Source of the DNA: Bacillus alkalicellulosilyticus
GTDB lineage: Bacteria; Bacillota; Bacilli; Bacillales; Bacillaceae_F
Assembly: GCF_002019795.1 (NCBI RefSeq)
Contig: NZ_KV917381.1
Span: 3,814,068-3,878,067, forward strand
Reading direction: 5' to 3'
Length of the DNA: 64,000 nucleotides
Both the position numbers and the translations under genes were made by a program. Below are positions 17,671 through 25,984 of this stretch, in pieces (position 1 is the first letter of the stretch; each line of letters opens with the position of its first letter). The notes under the pieces are model-generated. The model saw only the letters and a program-made list of their open reading frames with translations. It did no database searches and was not told the origin of the DNA.

Positions 17671-18477
17671 ATGTTAAACCAACCACAATTTGTTTACAGT
17701 TATACGATTCCCTACTATATAAACGAACATGGTGAAAGTTTAGAGCAATTTGTATCTGAAAAAACCTATGACCTCTTTTTAGCTGCTCAAACCCACATGA
17801 ATAATACGTTATTTGTTATACATGGAGACTTACATCCTCACGGCCCCCAATATGGCGAAGTTACTGATGTTTTGTTTGACCGTGATAAAGTTCTGCTTAT
17901 CCTTGGCACTAAGGATTTAGTAGAGTATACAAACGAAATACTAGATATTTCGATTGCCCATGAACTCGTCAAAATTACTAGGTTTTCAGCCAACGAGTTT
18001 TTCCATTTCACTTATCGTTCCAGTACACCTGAATCTATTCAAGTTTTCGTGGACGATTTTCAGCACGTGATTAAAAGTATTTCTATTAGTAAACACCTTA
18101 ATAAACACGGGTACCGCATTGAAGAACGCGAACAACAATTTTTCAAAGACCTGATTGCGAATAAACAGTCCCTTTCCTTTGATGATAATGTATATAATGA
18201 TGAACGTTTTATTTTTATTGTAAGCCGTTTATTATATTTGAAATATATCAATAGCGACATGTTCTCATCTATAAAACAACAATTACATACCACATTACCA
18301 ATGTTGTTTATTTATGTTCACGAAATAGATAACTGCATAAAAAAGTATAACCTCTCTACAAATAAAGGACAACAAAAAGCGCTATTACGTCTCTTTCAAG
18401 AAAAGAATATACAAAAAGAGATCGTATTATTAAAAATTGATGATGTACCTCATTTTACTATCAACATACAACAATAA
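17671..18477 (+). CDS. Uncharacterised protein next to ytzH
   Basis: A 268-residue soluble protein that I do not recognise. There is no signal peptide or membrane helix. The N-terminal half is mixed alpha/beta with aromatic residues (SYTIPYYINEHGE, NTLFVIHGDLHPHGPQYG); the C-terminal half looks helical and basic. No catalytic motif is obvious. The ATG at 17671 follows AAAGGATGTG and gives a cleaner N-terminus than an ATG at 17620. Followed by two small genes on the same strand, it may be the first gene of a three-gene unit. Confidence 0.65.
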   Translation: MLNQPQFVYSYTIPYYINEHGESLEQFVSEKTYDLFLAAQTHMNNTLFVIHGDLHPHGPQYGEVTDVLFDRDKVLLILGTKDLVEYTNEILDISIAHELVKITRFSANEFFHFTYRSSTPESIQVFVDDFQHVIKSISISKHLNKHGYRIEEREQQFFKDLIANKQSLSFDDNVYNDERFIFIVSRLLYLKYINSDMFSSIKQQLHTTLPMLFIYVHEIDNCIKKYNLSTNKGQQKALLRLFQEKNIQKEIVLLKIDDVPHFTINIQQ

Positions 18478-18549
18478 TAAAGTTAATGATTAACCTTGTC
18501 CAAAAGCGGGTAAATGTTTTATAGCCGCTTTACGGAGGAGGATGGTACC

Positions 18550-18873
18550 GTGAAAAAATTTGTTGATACAGAAAAAATCATCTTGATTCTAAAAGCTCAA
18601 CTAGAGGCCGTTGATAGTAGCAGTGACCAATTCTCTATACTAAAGGATGAGATTGAAAAAGTAGTAACCATGGAGGAAATTGACCCAAATTTCAAAGGAA
18701 CCTTACAAGAAATTAAATCCTATGTTTCAACTGCAGCGAACAGTCACTCCTATAAGGAACATATTAAATTGAATGACCTTAACATTAAACGTTGGATTGA
18801 AGAACTAGAACGCTTAATGCGCAGTGAAGCTGTAACGATTGATTATGAACAACGAAAAGGACGAGAAATTTAA
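18550..18873 (+). CDS. Small uncharacterised helical protein
   Basis: About 107 residues beginning with a GTG (18550) nine bases after GGAGGAGG. It is charged and mostly helical, without membrane segments or known motif. The sequence ends directly before a 16-bp hairpin that also covers the start of the next gene. Function unknown; the neighbours suggest co-transcription with the gene at 17671. Confidence 0.6.
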   Translation: MKKFVDTEKIILILKAQLEAVDSSSDQFSILKDEIEKVVTMEEIDPNFKGTLQEIKSYVSTAANSHSYKEHIKLNDLNIKRWIEELERLMRSEAVTIDYEQRKGREI

Positions 18874-18885
18874 GGATATTTTTAT

Positions 18886-18928
18886 AAAACAAACACATCC
18901 TAACATTTAGAAAGGATGTGTTTGTTTT
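18886..18928 (+). promoter_or_regulatory. 16-bp hairpin covering the ytzH ribosome site and start
   Basis: AAAACAAACACATCCT (18886-18901) pairs perfectly with 18913-18928; the loop is 11 nt. The 3' arm contains the AAAGGATG ribosome site and most of the TTG start codon of ytzH. It may act as an intrinsic terminator for the gene upstream (the arm ends in T-rich sequence) and must also block ytzH translation while folded. Confidence 0.65.
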
Positions 18929-19190
18929 GCCTATTAACCAAGAACATAAATTAAGCTTACTTACTGATATTTTAAAAAATCAAATGGAACAACATCAAAT
19001 GACAACGGATGAGTACGACCAGATTTCTCGACTACTTTCCTCTCTACTAAACGAGTCTGCCTTAAGCAACACACAATTGGAACAAACTTTTATGGCCATT
19101 CAACAGCACCATTATGGAAATAACAGCGGCTTTTCAGATACAGATGTCGAACAATGGCTTCAGACAATAGAACAATATAAGACACAATAA
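18927..19190 (+). CDS. ytzH: YtzH-like protein
   Basis: Eighty-seven residues from the TTG at 18927 (MPINQEHKLSLLTDILKNQ). It resembles the B. subtilis YtzH protein, which begins with a similar HQLELLKDIL segment and also lies between trmB and ytmP. A small helical protein with no known function. The alternative GTG at 18918 sits only two bases after the ribosome site and is less likely. Expression probably depends on melting of the hairpin at 18886-18928. Confidence 0.7.
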   Translation: MPINQEHKLSLLTDILKNQMEQHQMTTDEYDQISRLLSSLLNESALSNTQLEQTFMAIQQHHYGNNSGFSDTDVEQWLQTIEQYKTQ

Positions 19191-19311
19191 CGACAATTGT
19201 TTATGTAATTCCCTAGGAAATAACACGAATTATAGACTATGTAGAAGGTACAATTCTTTCATGTACATACTCTAAGAGATCATTTTTTACTAAAAAAGCC
19301 ATACAAAAGGG

Positions 19312-19356
19312 GAGGGCACTGAAAAAGTTAGGTTTTAAACTTTTTACAGTGCCCTC
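19312..19356. terminator. GAGGGCACTGAAAAAGTT-type hairpin
   Basis: GAGGGCACTG-AAAAAGTT pairs with AACTTTTT-CAGTGCCCTC with a single extra base. It is followed directly by TTAGCAATG, the start of structured repeat copy E. It can terminate ytzH or, on the minus strand, ytmP. Confidence 0.7.
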
Positions 19357-19359
19357 TTA

Positions 19360-19414
19360 GCAATGTGCGTAACCGTTGAATTTTTTTAAAGCCTGCTACG
19401 AATGGAGCCATTGC
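19360..19414 (+). repeat. Structured repeat, copy E (internally deleted)
   Basis: GCAATG, strand TGCGTAACC, then GTTG and the left arm of the apical hairpin (AGCCTGCTACG), followed at once by AATGGAGC and CATTGC. Compared with copy D the right arm of the apical hairpin and the GCAAC arm are lost. The outer stem and most of the internal loop remain. Confidence 0.6.
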
Positions 19415-19435
19415 CACCATAATTAAGGCTTTTTA

Positions 19436-20236
19436 TTAGATAGCTACTAATTCCTTAAGATAATTTTTCCATCGAATAACTTCTGGATATTTACCCTTTT
19501 TACTATACCATAAAATTTCAAGCACCAATTGTGAGATAACATACCAATGCATTCGTTTATGGAGATTCTCTGTTAGTGTGACTCCATAATCAGCCAACCA
19601 TGATTCCCATTCGTTCTCTGGAATATATAAATATAGTAATAAGCCTAAATCGAGAGCAGGGTCAGCAACGGTTGCACCATCCCAATCAATTAAAAATAAA
19701 TCGTCCTCATCACTCATTATCCAATTGTTATGATTAACATCACAGTGGCAAACAACAAGTTCCTCATGATTCACTTCGTCTTTTTGACGGTACAAATAGA
19801 TTAATGCTTCCTCTAATACATCATCTTGACTATGAATTTCTGCAAGACTTCTCTTTATATCTTCTATAATGGATTGTGGTGTAATTGGTTCATTGCCAAT
19901 CCGCTTGAACATATGAAGCAACTCAGTAGAACGGTGAATTTTCCCAAGTAATCTAGCTACACGAGGATGGTTCATTTCAAAGGAAGTTAATTCCTTCCCA
20001 CAAACCCACCGTTGTGCTGTAATTACATCACCATTCTCCAAACGTTTTGTCCAAAGTAGTTTTGGAACAATCCCTTCAGCAGAAAGCACGGCTAAAAAGG
20101 GTGAAGAGTTGCGTTTTATAAATAATTTTTGATTTTCGTGTTGAGCAATATACGCTTCACCAGTAGCACCGCCAGCAGGGGAAACCTGCCATCCTTCTCC
20201 TAGGTCCAATCTCACCAATCTCACCCTCAATTTCAT
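19436..20236 (-). CDS. ytmP: Aminoglycoside-phosphotransferase-fold kinase YtmP
   Basis: A choline/aminoglycoside-kinase-like protein of up to 266 residues; the natural substrate is not known. The catalytic loop VVCHCDVNHNNW (D and N of the HxDxxxxN motif) and the metal site LIDWDGATVADP are present, and the N-lobe Lys lies in KLFIKR. The start is uncertain: the ATG at 20236 has no good ribosome site, whereas GTG/TTG codons 8-10 follow GAGGGTGAG. In B. subtilis the gene also lies beside amyX, as here. Confidence 0.82.
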   Translation of the reverse strand: MKLRVRLVRLDLGEGWQVSPAGGATGEAYIAQHENQKLFIKRNSSPFLAVLSAEGIVPKLLWTKRLENGDVITAQRWVCGKELTSFEMNHPRVARLLGKIHRSTELLHMFKRIGNEPITPQSIIEDIKRSLAEIHSQDDVLEEALIYLYRQKDEVNHEELVVCHCDVNHNNWIMSDEDDLFLIDWDGATVADPALDLGLLLYLYIPENEWESWLADYGVTLTENLHKRMHWYVISQLVLEILWYSKKGKYPEVIRWKNYLKELVAI

Positions 20237-20329
20237 TAAATGTGTAAGAATTTCTTCCTACTATTAAGTATATCGTATTCCTGTTGCTAATCCTATGGAA
20301 ATTTCCTTTTTTAACAATAAGAAAGAGAA

Positions 20330-20354
20330 GCAGAGTCATATAAAAAGACTCTGC
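20330..20354 (-). terminator. Terminator of amyX
   Basis: GCAGAGTC pairs with GACTCTGC around a T-rich loop immediately after the amyX stop codon; T/C-rich sequence follows on the minus strand. Confidence 0.65.
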
Positions 20355-20355
20355 C

Positions 20356-22497
20356 TTATTGATACATTATCATAGTTGTTAATGGCTTTACCCATACTTT
20401 ATCTTCAGTTATTTTATTTAATGGTATCAGACTAACCGTTTCATCGTCAACGACTATATTCCAAACTCCACCTTTTGGAAGCGAGATTTCTACATTTGAC
20501 CAACTTCCATTGTAAATTGCTATAATATTCTCCCAATCGTCAATCCCTTGGAGATCGCCTATCTTATAGCCAATGACATGTGGTGGGGTTTCAAAAAAAC
20601 TGCAATGCTTTTGAATGAGATGTGCTGAAGGGAGTCGGAAACCTGGATGGTCCTTTCTAAGTTTGATTAGACCTTTTACATAATTCACATAAGATAAATG
20701 TAATTCTTTTCGGTCCCAATCTATCTGATTTATTGAATCAGGAGAACAATAACTATTTTCAACACCTTCTTTTGTTCTATAAAACTCTTGACCCGCATGA
20801 AGAAAAGGAATACCCTGAGAAGTTAATATAATTGCGGTTCCTAATCGATGCATCCTTTGTTTAATTCCCTCTTCTTCATCTGGATTGGAATTCATTAACT
20901 TATCCCACAACGTATAGTTATCATGACATTCTATATAATTAATGGATTGAACAGGACTGTTAAAGAGACTAATATCACCATCTACAAAACCAAGCAACCC
21001 TTGTTTTATTAGATGTTCTGTCTCTTTGTTTCCATTCACAAAACCTTTTTCTTCCACATTAAATGAACTCCCCTTTAATGCATCTCGGAAACGGTCATTA
21101 AAAAATCCAACTTCCGGTAGTTGTTGCGCGTTGTCTATAATTGCTTTGTCTTGACGTTGTAAAGGGGTCGATAAATCCCAACCTTCTCCTAAAATAAAAC
21201 AATTTTTATTTATATTTGATATTCTTTCTGTAACAGCTTTCATTGTTTCAATATCGAGATTTCCCATTAAGTCAAAACGAAACCCATCTATATCGTATTC
21301 TGTTACCCAATACACTACACAATCTACAATAAACTTTCTGACCATTTTTCGTTCTGAAGCTATATCATTTCCTACACCCGTTCCATTCGCCAAATCCCCA
21401 TTTTCCTCATAGCGAAAATAATATCCTGGAACGATTTTCTCAAAGTTTGAAAGCTCCCAAATGTAAACATGGTTATAAACGACATCAATGATTACTCTGA
21501 GGTTACCTTCATGCAAAGAGCGTATCAGTTCTTTTAATTCTCGAATTCTTACCTTTGGTTCATATGGAGTCGTTGCATAACTGCCTTCTACTGAAAAATA
21601 ATGGACTGGGTCATACCCCCAGTTGTATTGTGATTCTGACTCTTCTTCATCTACACTACCAAAATCATTTACAGGCAACAGTTCAACATGAGTAATTCCT
21701 AGTTCTTGAAGATAGTCAAGACCTGTTGAAGAACCTTTTTTTCCTCTTGTATCTCTTTCCATCATTCCTTTAAATTTCCCTTTGAATTCAGCACCACTGT
21801 GTTTGTGGATCGTAAAATCTCTAATGTGAGCTTCATAAATGATGATTTCACTGGGCGACAAGTGACTTAGATTCATTTCTGTTTGTTTTAAATCCAGTTC
21901 AACATTGGAGATGATTGCTCCCTTTTCTCCATTTATCGATACCGCTTTTGCGTAAGGATCAACCGCTTCGTTCCAATGCCCATTTGTACATACTTGAAAT
22001 GTATAATAATTCCCTTCATAATCTCCATGTAAAGTGAGAGACCATACCCCTTTATCTCCTCGAATCATCGGGATTTCTTTTCCTTTTTCATCGCTCCAAT
22101 GTAAATAAACAACCACTCTAACATCTGTTGCAGTTGGAGCCCACACCTTAAAAACTGATTTTTCTTTTGACCACGTTAACCCTAAATCGTCTTTTGGATA
22201 AAAAAATAACTCGTCAAATTCAATAGTGCGAACGACCGCCCCAACCTGTACTGGAAACTCCTCATGCTCGGCAATCGAAACGTGATAGGATTTACTTAAA
22301 TCAATTGGTTCAAACAACCGCAGTATAAGAGTCTGCTTTTCATCATTCGTTTCCTGTTCGATAGTGCGAATTAAGATTTCTATTCCTCCCGTTTTTAACC
22401 TTACTTCTTGAGGACCTTTTATCTTTGTGGCAGCTAGCACTACTTTTACAGTATCTAACTCTTCAATTGTTGCTGAATAAACTGGAGACTCGCTCAT
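20356..22497 (-). CDS. amyX: Type I pullulanase
   Basis: Cuts alpha-1,6 branch points of pullulan, limit dextrin and glycogen. An N-terminal carbohydrate/Ig-like region and a CBM48-like segment precede the GH13 barrel with the pullulanase signature YNWGYDP. The four GH13 regions are visible: DVVYNHVY, GFRFDLMGNL (nucleophile Asp), ILGEGW (acid/base Glu) and YIECHDNY. No signal peptide, so it is intracellular like B. subtilis AmyX; length 713 is normal. A GAGGAGGG site precedes the ATG. It acts on imported or stored alpha-glucans. Confidence 0.95.
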   Translation of the reverse strand: MSESPVYSATIEELDTVKVVLAATKIKGPQEVRLKTGGIEILIRTIEQETNDEKQTLILRLFEPIDLSKSYHVSIAEHEEFPVQVGAVVRTIEFDELFFYPKDDLGLTWSKEKSVFKVWAPTATDVRVVVYLHWSDEKGKEIPMIRGDKGVWSLTLHGDYEGNYYTFQVCTNGHWNEAVDPYAKAVSINGEKGAIISNVELDLKQTEMNLSHLSPSEIIIYEAHIRDFTIHKHSGAEFKGKFKGMMERDTRGKKGSSTGLDYLQELGITHVELLPVNDFGSVDEEESESQYNWGYDPVHYFSVEGSYATTPYEPKVRIRELKELIRSLHEGNLRVIIDVVYNHVYIWELSNFEKIVPGYYFRYEENGDLANGTGVGNDIASERKMVRKFIVDCVVYWVTEYDIDGFRFDLMGNLDIETMKAVTERISNINKNCFILGEGWDLSTPLQRQDKAIIDNAQQLPEVGFFNDRFRDALKGSSFNVEEKGFVNGNKETEHLIKQGLLGFVDGDISLFNSPVQSINYIECHDNYTLWDKLMNSNPDEEEGIKQRMHRLGTAIILTSQGIPFLHAGQEFYRTKEGVENSYCSPDSINQIDWDRKELHLSYVNYVKGLIKLRKDHPGFRLPSAHLIQKHCSFFETPPHVIGYKIGDLQGIDDWENIIAIYNGSWSNVEISLPKGGVWNIVVDDETVSLIPLNKITEDKVWVKPLTTMIMYQ

Positions 22498-22636
22498 CGT
22501 ATAGCCCTCCTCATTAGTATTTAATTAATTTAATTGATTTACATACTTCTTTTGCAAATTTATTGGGGATGGTCTATTATAACTAATGGGTAATTATATT
22601 GTGATTGTGTAGACATTATTTATGGAGGAAATTTCT

Positions 22637-23506
22637 ATGTTGATAAAGCAAGAAAATAAAGCAAAATTATTAATATCCTGTCCAGACAAACCAGGGATCG
22701 TTGCTGCCATTTCAACGTTTTTATATGAACATGGTGCTAATATCATTCAATCGGACCAATATTCCACCGATCCTGAAGGTGGCATGTTTTACATGAGGGT
22801 AGAGTTTTATTTAAAAGATTTTGATATAAGCTTTCAAACCCTGAAAAAAGCTTTTGGTACTATTGCAGAAAAATACAACATCGACTGGAAACTAGAGAGT
22901 GCTGCTACAAAAAAGAAAATGGCTATATTTGTATCAAGAGAAGATCATTGTCTGCTGGAGCTCCTTTGGAAGTGGAGTTCGAATGAGCTTGCTGTTGATA
23001 TTCCACTTGTAATCAGCAATCACCAAGACTTACAAAAAACGGTTGAATCCTATGGTATCCCTTTTCATTATATTCCCGTAACGAAGCAAACAAAACAAGA
23101 AGCAGAAGAAAAAGCGATACAATTAATAAATAGTAATAATATTGACTTTATTGTGCTCGCACGCTATATGCAAATTTTATCCGCTGATTTTGTATCACAG
23201 TTTCCTAATCGTATCATTAATATTCATCATTCATTCTTACCTGCATTTATTGGTGCCAACCCTTATGCAAAAGCATTTGACCGTGGGGTTAAGCTAATTG
23301 GTGCAACTTCTCATTATGTAACAGATGATTTAGATGAAGGTCCTATTATTGAGCAAGACGTGTTACGTGTTAACCACCGATATGCCACTGACCAATTAAG
23401 GGTAGCTGGTCGAAACATCGAAAGAATTACTCTTGCTCGAGCTGTTTCATGGCATGCTGACGATAAAATCATCGTATACGGAAACAAAACAATCGTCTTC
23501 CCATAA
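22637..23506 (+). CDS. purU: Formyltetrahydrofolate deformylase
   Basis: Hydrolyses 10-formyl-THF to formate and THF, balancing the one-carbon pool. An N-terminal ACT domain (LLISCPDKPGIVAAIS) is followed by the formyltransferase-like hydrolase domain with NIHHSFLPAF and GATSHYVTDDLDEGP containing the catalytic His and Asp. The ATG at 22637 follows GGAGG by seven bases; an earlier ATG at 22622 overlaps that site. Length 289 residues fits the family. It is monocistronic and ends in the tandem repeat region. Confidence 0.95.
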   Translation: MLIKQENKAKLLISCPDKPGIVAAISTFLYEHGANIIQSDQYSTDPEGGMFYMRVEFYLKDFDISFQTLKKAFGTIAEKYNIDWKLESAATKKKMAIFVSREDHCLLELLWKWSSNELAVDIPLVISNHQDLQKTVESYGIPFHYIPVTKQTKQEAEEKAIQLINSNNIDFIVLARYMQILSADFVSQFPNRIINIHHSFLPAFIGANPYAKAFDRGVKLIGATSHYVTDDLDEGPIIEQDVLRVNHRYATDQLRVAGRNIERITLARAVSWHADDKIIVYGNKTIVFP

Positions 23507-23519
23507 TAAAAAGGAATGA

Positions 23520-23792
23520 AAAAGTTTGCTTTTTAACTTTTTCATTCCTTTTTAGCAATGTGCGGAACCGTTGCTTTTTTCAGCCTGCTAAGTGCCTTTT
23601 TTAGCAGGCTCGCAACGAGTGCAGCCATTGCCAAATTATTAAAGTTTGCTTTTTAACTTTTTCATTCCTTTTTAGCAATGTGCGGAACCGTTGCTTTTTT
23701 CAGCCTGCTAAGTGCCTTTTTTAGCAGGCTCGCAACGAGTGCGCCATTGCCAAATTATTAAAGTTTGCTTTTTAACTTTTTCATTCCTTTTT
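23520..23792 (+). repeat. 120-bp tandem duplication of hairpin plus structured repeat (copies F1 and F2)
   Basis: Bases 23521-23640 and 23641-23759 are almost identical (one base deleted in the second), and a third partial copy of the hairpin ends at 23792. Each unit holds a hairpin (AAAAAGTT with AACTTTTT, flanked by GGAATG/CATTCC), then TTAGCAATG and the structured element. F1 element is 23555-23631 (strands TGCGGAACC and GAGTGCAGC); F2 is 23675-23750, where GAGTGCAGC has lost one A. The region is the purU 3' end and abuts the stop codon of the HicB-like gene. Confidence 0.85.
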
Positions 23793-24091
23793 TATTCACT
23801 CCATTGTTTAATGATTATGTTCATGTACTCGAATTCTTCCTCCGACATTGGTGGTTCAATCGAAACAATGACGTTTCGATTGGATGTGTCTATGTCTATA
23901 AAAGTAGGATGTTTCTTTTTCCAACATGCGATTGCCTCATTCAAATGAAGCTTTGCTTCTTTATAGGTTACCCCATAACTAATACAACCAGGCATTTCCT
24001 TTATCTCGATAACAAAATGCAATCCACCTAGCCAATCCAATTGTTTACGAACTAACCATGTGGAAGAGGATACCTCTCCCAACTTAAGCAT
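23792..24091 (-). CDS. HicB-like protein without a HicA partner
   Basis: Ninety-nine residues. The central part (EIKEMPGCISYGVTYKEAKLHLNEAIACW) has the HicB partial RNase H-like pattern (PGC..G.T..EA...L.EA). A HicB antitoxin normally pairs with a small HicA double-stranded-RNA-binding toxin, but neither side here encodes one. A C-terminal DNA-binding domain is not evident. The ATG follows AAAGGGG. A role in toxin-antitoxin function is therefore unproven; it may be a stand-alone descendant. Confidence 0.65.
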   Translation of the reverse strand: MLKLGEVSSSTWLVRKQLDWLGGLHFVIEIKEMPGCISYGVTYKEAKLHLNEAIACWKKKHPTFIDIDTSNRNVIVSIEPPMSEEEFEYMNIIIKQWSE

Positions 24092-24209
24092 AATATATCC
24101 CCTTTCTTGAGAAGTATGGCAAAGCCGTATTTCTTTGAGTTACCATAAAGTTTCTTATATAAATAGAATCTCCTCTATCTAGCAGTCTTAGCATGTCTCT
24201 AACCTTTAA

Positions 24210-24251
24210 AAAGTGCGCCAATTGGTGTACCCACACAATTGCTCGCACTTC
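24210..24251 (-). terminator. Hairpin downstream of the NERD-like gene
   Basis: AAGTGCG and CAATT/AATTG arms form an interrupted stem, 24210-24251, about 50 bases after the stop codon of the minus-strand gene at 24302. Confidence 0.5.
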
Positions 24252-24301
24252 CTAAGTCGTTTTCCCTATATTTTACTTAGTTTCCACTTCTAATTCAAGT
24301 G

Positions 24302-25255
24302 TCATTCATACTGTTCTACAATCTGTTGTCTTTTAAAAGCTATGGTATGGCAATGTTGAAGTAAGGCTTTTGTAGCTTTCATTTGTGTCCCTTTTATCGG
24401 TGATGGCTGTCTTTTCATCTTATCTAGCCACGAAGCATAGTTACGTTTATCTACAATTTCAAAAGGTTGATATGAATCTTTATACTCCACTATCGTTTCC
24501 GGACAAAGTACAATTTGTTTTATTGGAAATTCTACTTTTGCTTTACTCAACATTTCTTGGATAATCATCGACATACGTTGAAGTTCTATTACTGGGCTTA
24601 GTACCTTTTTCTCATTTCCTTCTCCATACTCTACCCAAAAACGTTCAGTACTTCCTTCAATTATGCTGTTCGCAAATCCGGCTAAAGTTACAATACAATA
24701 TATCGCAGTAGGTCCAATTAAGACGATATCAAAGTCGACTGTTGTTTGCTTAATGACAAACTCAGGTCGATACATTAGAAAATAATTGTCTGGTAACTCA
24801 ACCGTAAATTTTCGCAGGAGGGGATCAAATTTATAAAAAGGATTCAAGCGTGATTGTTCCAATAATGAAGTACTCGCCCACCGTAATTGTGCTTCATATA
24901 TTTCATTTAAGAAATCCTCTCTTACTTCTTCTATCGTTCTTACCCTAGGTGTAGCAAATGAATACAAAGATTCTTCCTCTTCAACATCCATTTCTTCCTT
25001 TTTAGAAAACGGAATCATTCCTTTTAACTTTGTTAATGCCTTCATGATTCGAGGAGGTTTTCCTGTATGTTCAATTGGATCAGGCTCATGTAAGTCCAAT
25101 TCAGGATTTTGCTCAAGATTACCTTGGTCCTGTTCCCACTCTAATTTAACATAATACCAGCGTTCTTTTTTCATTCTGGTGAACTGGCTAGGATAACGAG
25201 TAATGTCATGTTGATATCTTGAAATATAATGCTCAAGCTTTATTAAATGAGCCAC
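24302..25255 (-). CDS. NERD-like domain protein
   Basis: A 317-residue soluble protein. The middle part carries VDFDIVLIGPTAIYCIVTLAG, which resembles the core strands of the nuclease-related NERD domain (typical D-x-VLVGP-x-GIF-x-IE). The catalytic Glu-x-Lys seen in NERD nucleases is replaced by VTLAG, so enzymatic activity is doubtful. An acidic low-complexity segment (EEMDVEEEES) separates an N-terminal region from this domain. Start is a GTG at 25255 behind GGGAGGG. Single gene between lrgB and a hairpin. Confidence 0.55.
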   Translation of the reverse strand: MAHLIKLEHYISRYQHDITRYPSQFTRMKKERWYYVKLEWEQDQGNLEQNPELDLHEPDPIEHTGKPPRIMKALTKLKGMIPFSKKEEMDVEEEESLYSFATPRVRTIEEVREDFLNEIYEAQLRWASTSLLEQSRLNPFYKFDPLLRKFTVELPDNYFLMYRPEFVIKQTTVDFDIVLIGPTAIYCIVTLAGFANSIIEGSTERFWVEYGEGNEKKVLSPVIELQRMSMIIQEMLSKAKVEFPIKQIVLCPETIVEYKDSYQPFEIVDKRNYASWLDKMKRQPSPIKGTQMKATKALLQHCHTIAFKRQQIVEQYE

Positions 25256-25294
25256 TTCACTGTCCCTCCCATGTGAGTCTACTGTTAGTATACC

Positions 25295-25984
25295 TTATTT
25301 GATTAGAATTACGAGTATGGGGATAATAATCGAAACAACAATCGCACTTAGTGTCATCGCAACCGTGCTAATCGCTCCTTCTTGTTGACTATACTCGATG
25401 GCTTTTGCCGTTCCAACCGCATGAGATGCACTTCCTAACCCTATCCCTCGTGCAACCTCATGGTGAATACGAAATAATTTATAACAAAATGGAGATAGTA
25501 CGGTTCCACCTATCCCCGCAATCATGACAAAGATTGCTGCCAAAGAGGGAACACCACCGATGTCACCTGAGACTTCCATAGCTACTGGTGTTGTCACTGA
25601 TTTTGGTAGCACGGAATATATGATTTCATTTTCCACACCTAACCATAAGGCAAAATAGAAGCCTGATGTAATGCCAATACATGCTCCTACTACGACCCCT
25701 ACTATAATAGGAACAGCATATGTACTGACCAGTTTCCACTGCTTATATAAAGGATAAGCTAAGGCTACAACTGCTGGACCTAACAATTTTTCAATCCATT
25801 GTGCACCAATTTGATAGGACTCATATGGTATTTTAAAAAATAACAAGACAATAACGATACTAGTCGTAGAAAGTAAGATTGGTAGAGTAAAAGGATTCGG
25901 ATAACGTTCATACAACTTCCTCGTTAACATATAAACTAAAATTGTCCCACCGAGTCCAAGAATTGCTGGAAGAACATTACTCAT
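25295..25984 (-). CDS. lrgB: LrgB/CidB family membrane protein
   Basis: A 229-residue protein with about six to seven hydrophobic helices and the LrgB-type segments GGVPSLAAIFVMIAGIGGT and GLGSASHAVGTAKA. With LrgA it forms the holin/antiholin-like module linked to murein hydrolase control and, in some bacteria, pyruvate or glycolate uptake. Its ATG overlaps the end of lrgA, so the two are translated together. No LytSR sensor-regulator pair is nearby. Confidence 0.88.
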   Translation of the reverse strand: MSNVLPAILGLGGTILVYMLTRKLYERYPNPFTLPILLSTTSIVIVLLFFKIPYESYQIGAQWIEKLLGPAVVALAYPLYKQWKLVSTYAVPIIVGVVVGACIGITSGFYFALWLGVENEIIYSVLPKSVTTPVAMEVSGDIGGVPSLAAIFVMIAGIGGTVLSPFCYKLFRIHHEVARGIGLGSASHAVGTAKAIEYSQQEGAISTVAMTLSAIVVSIIIPILVILIK

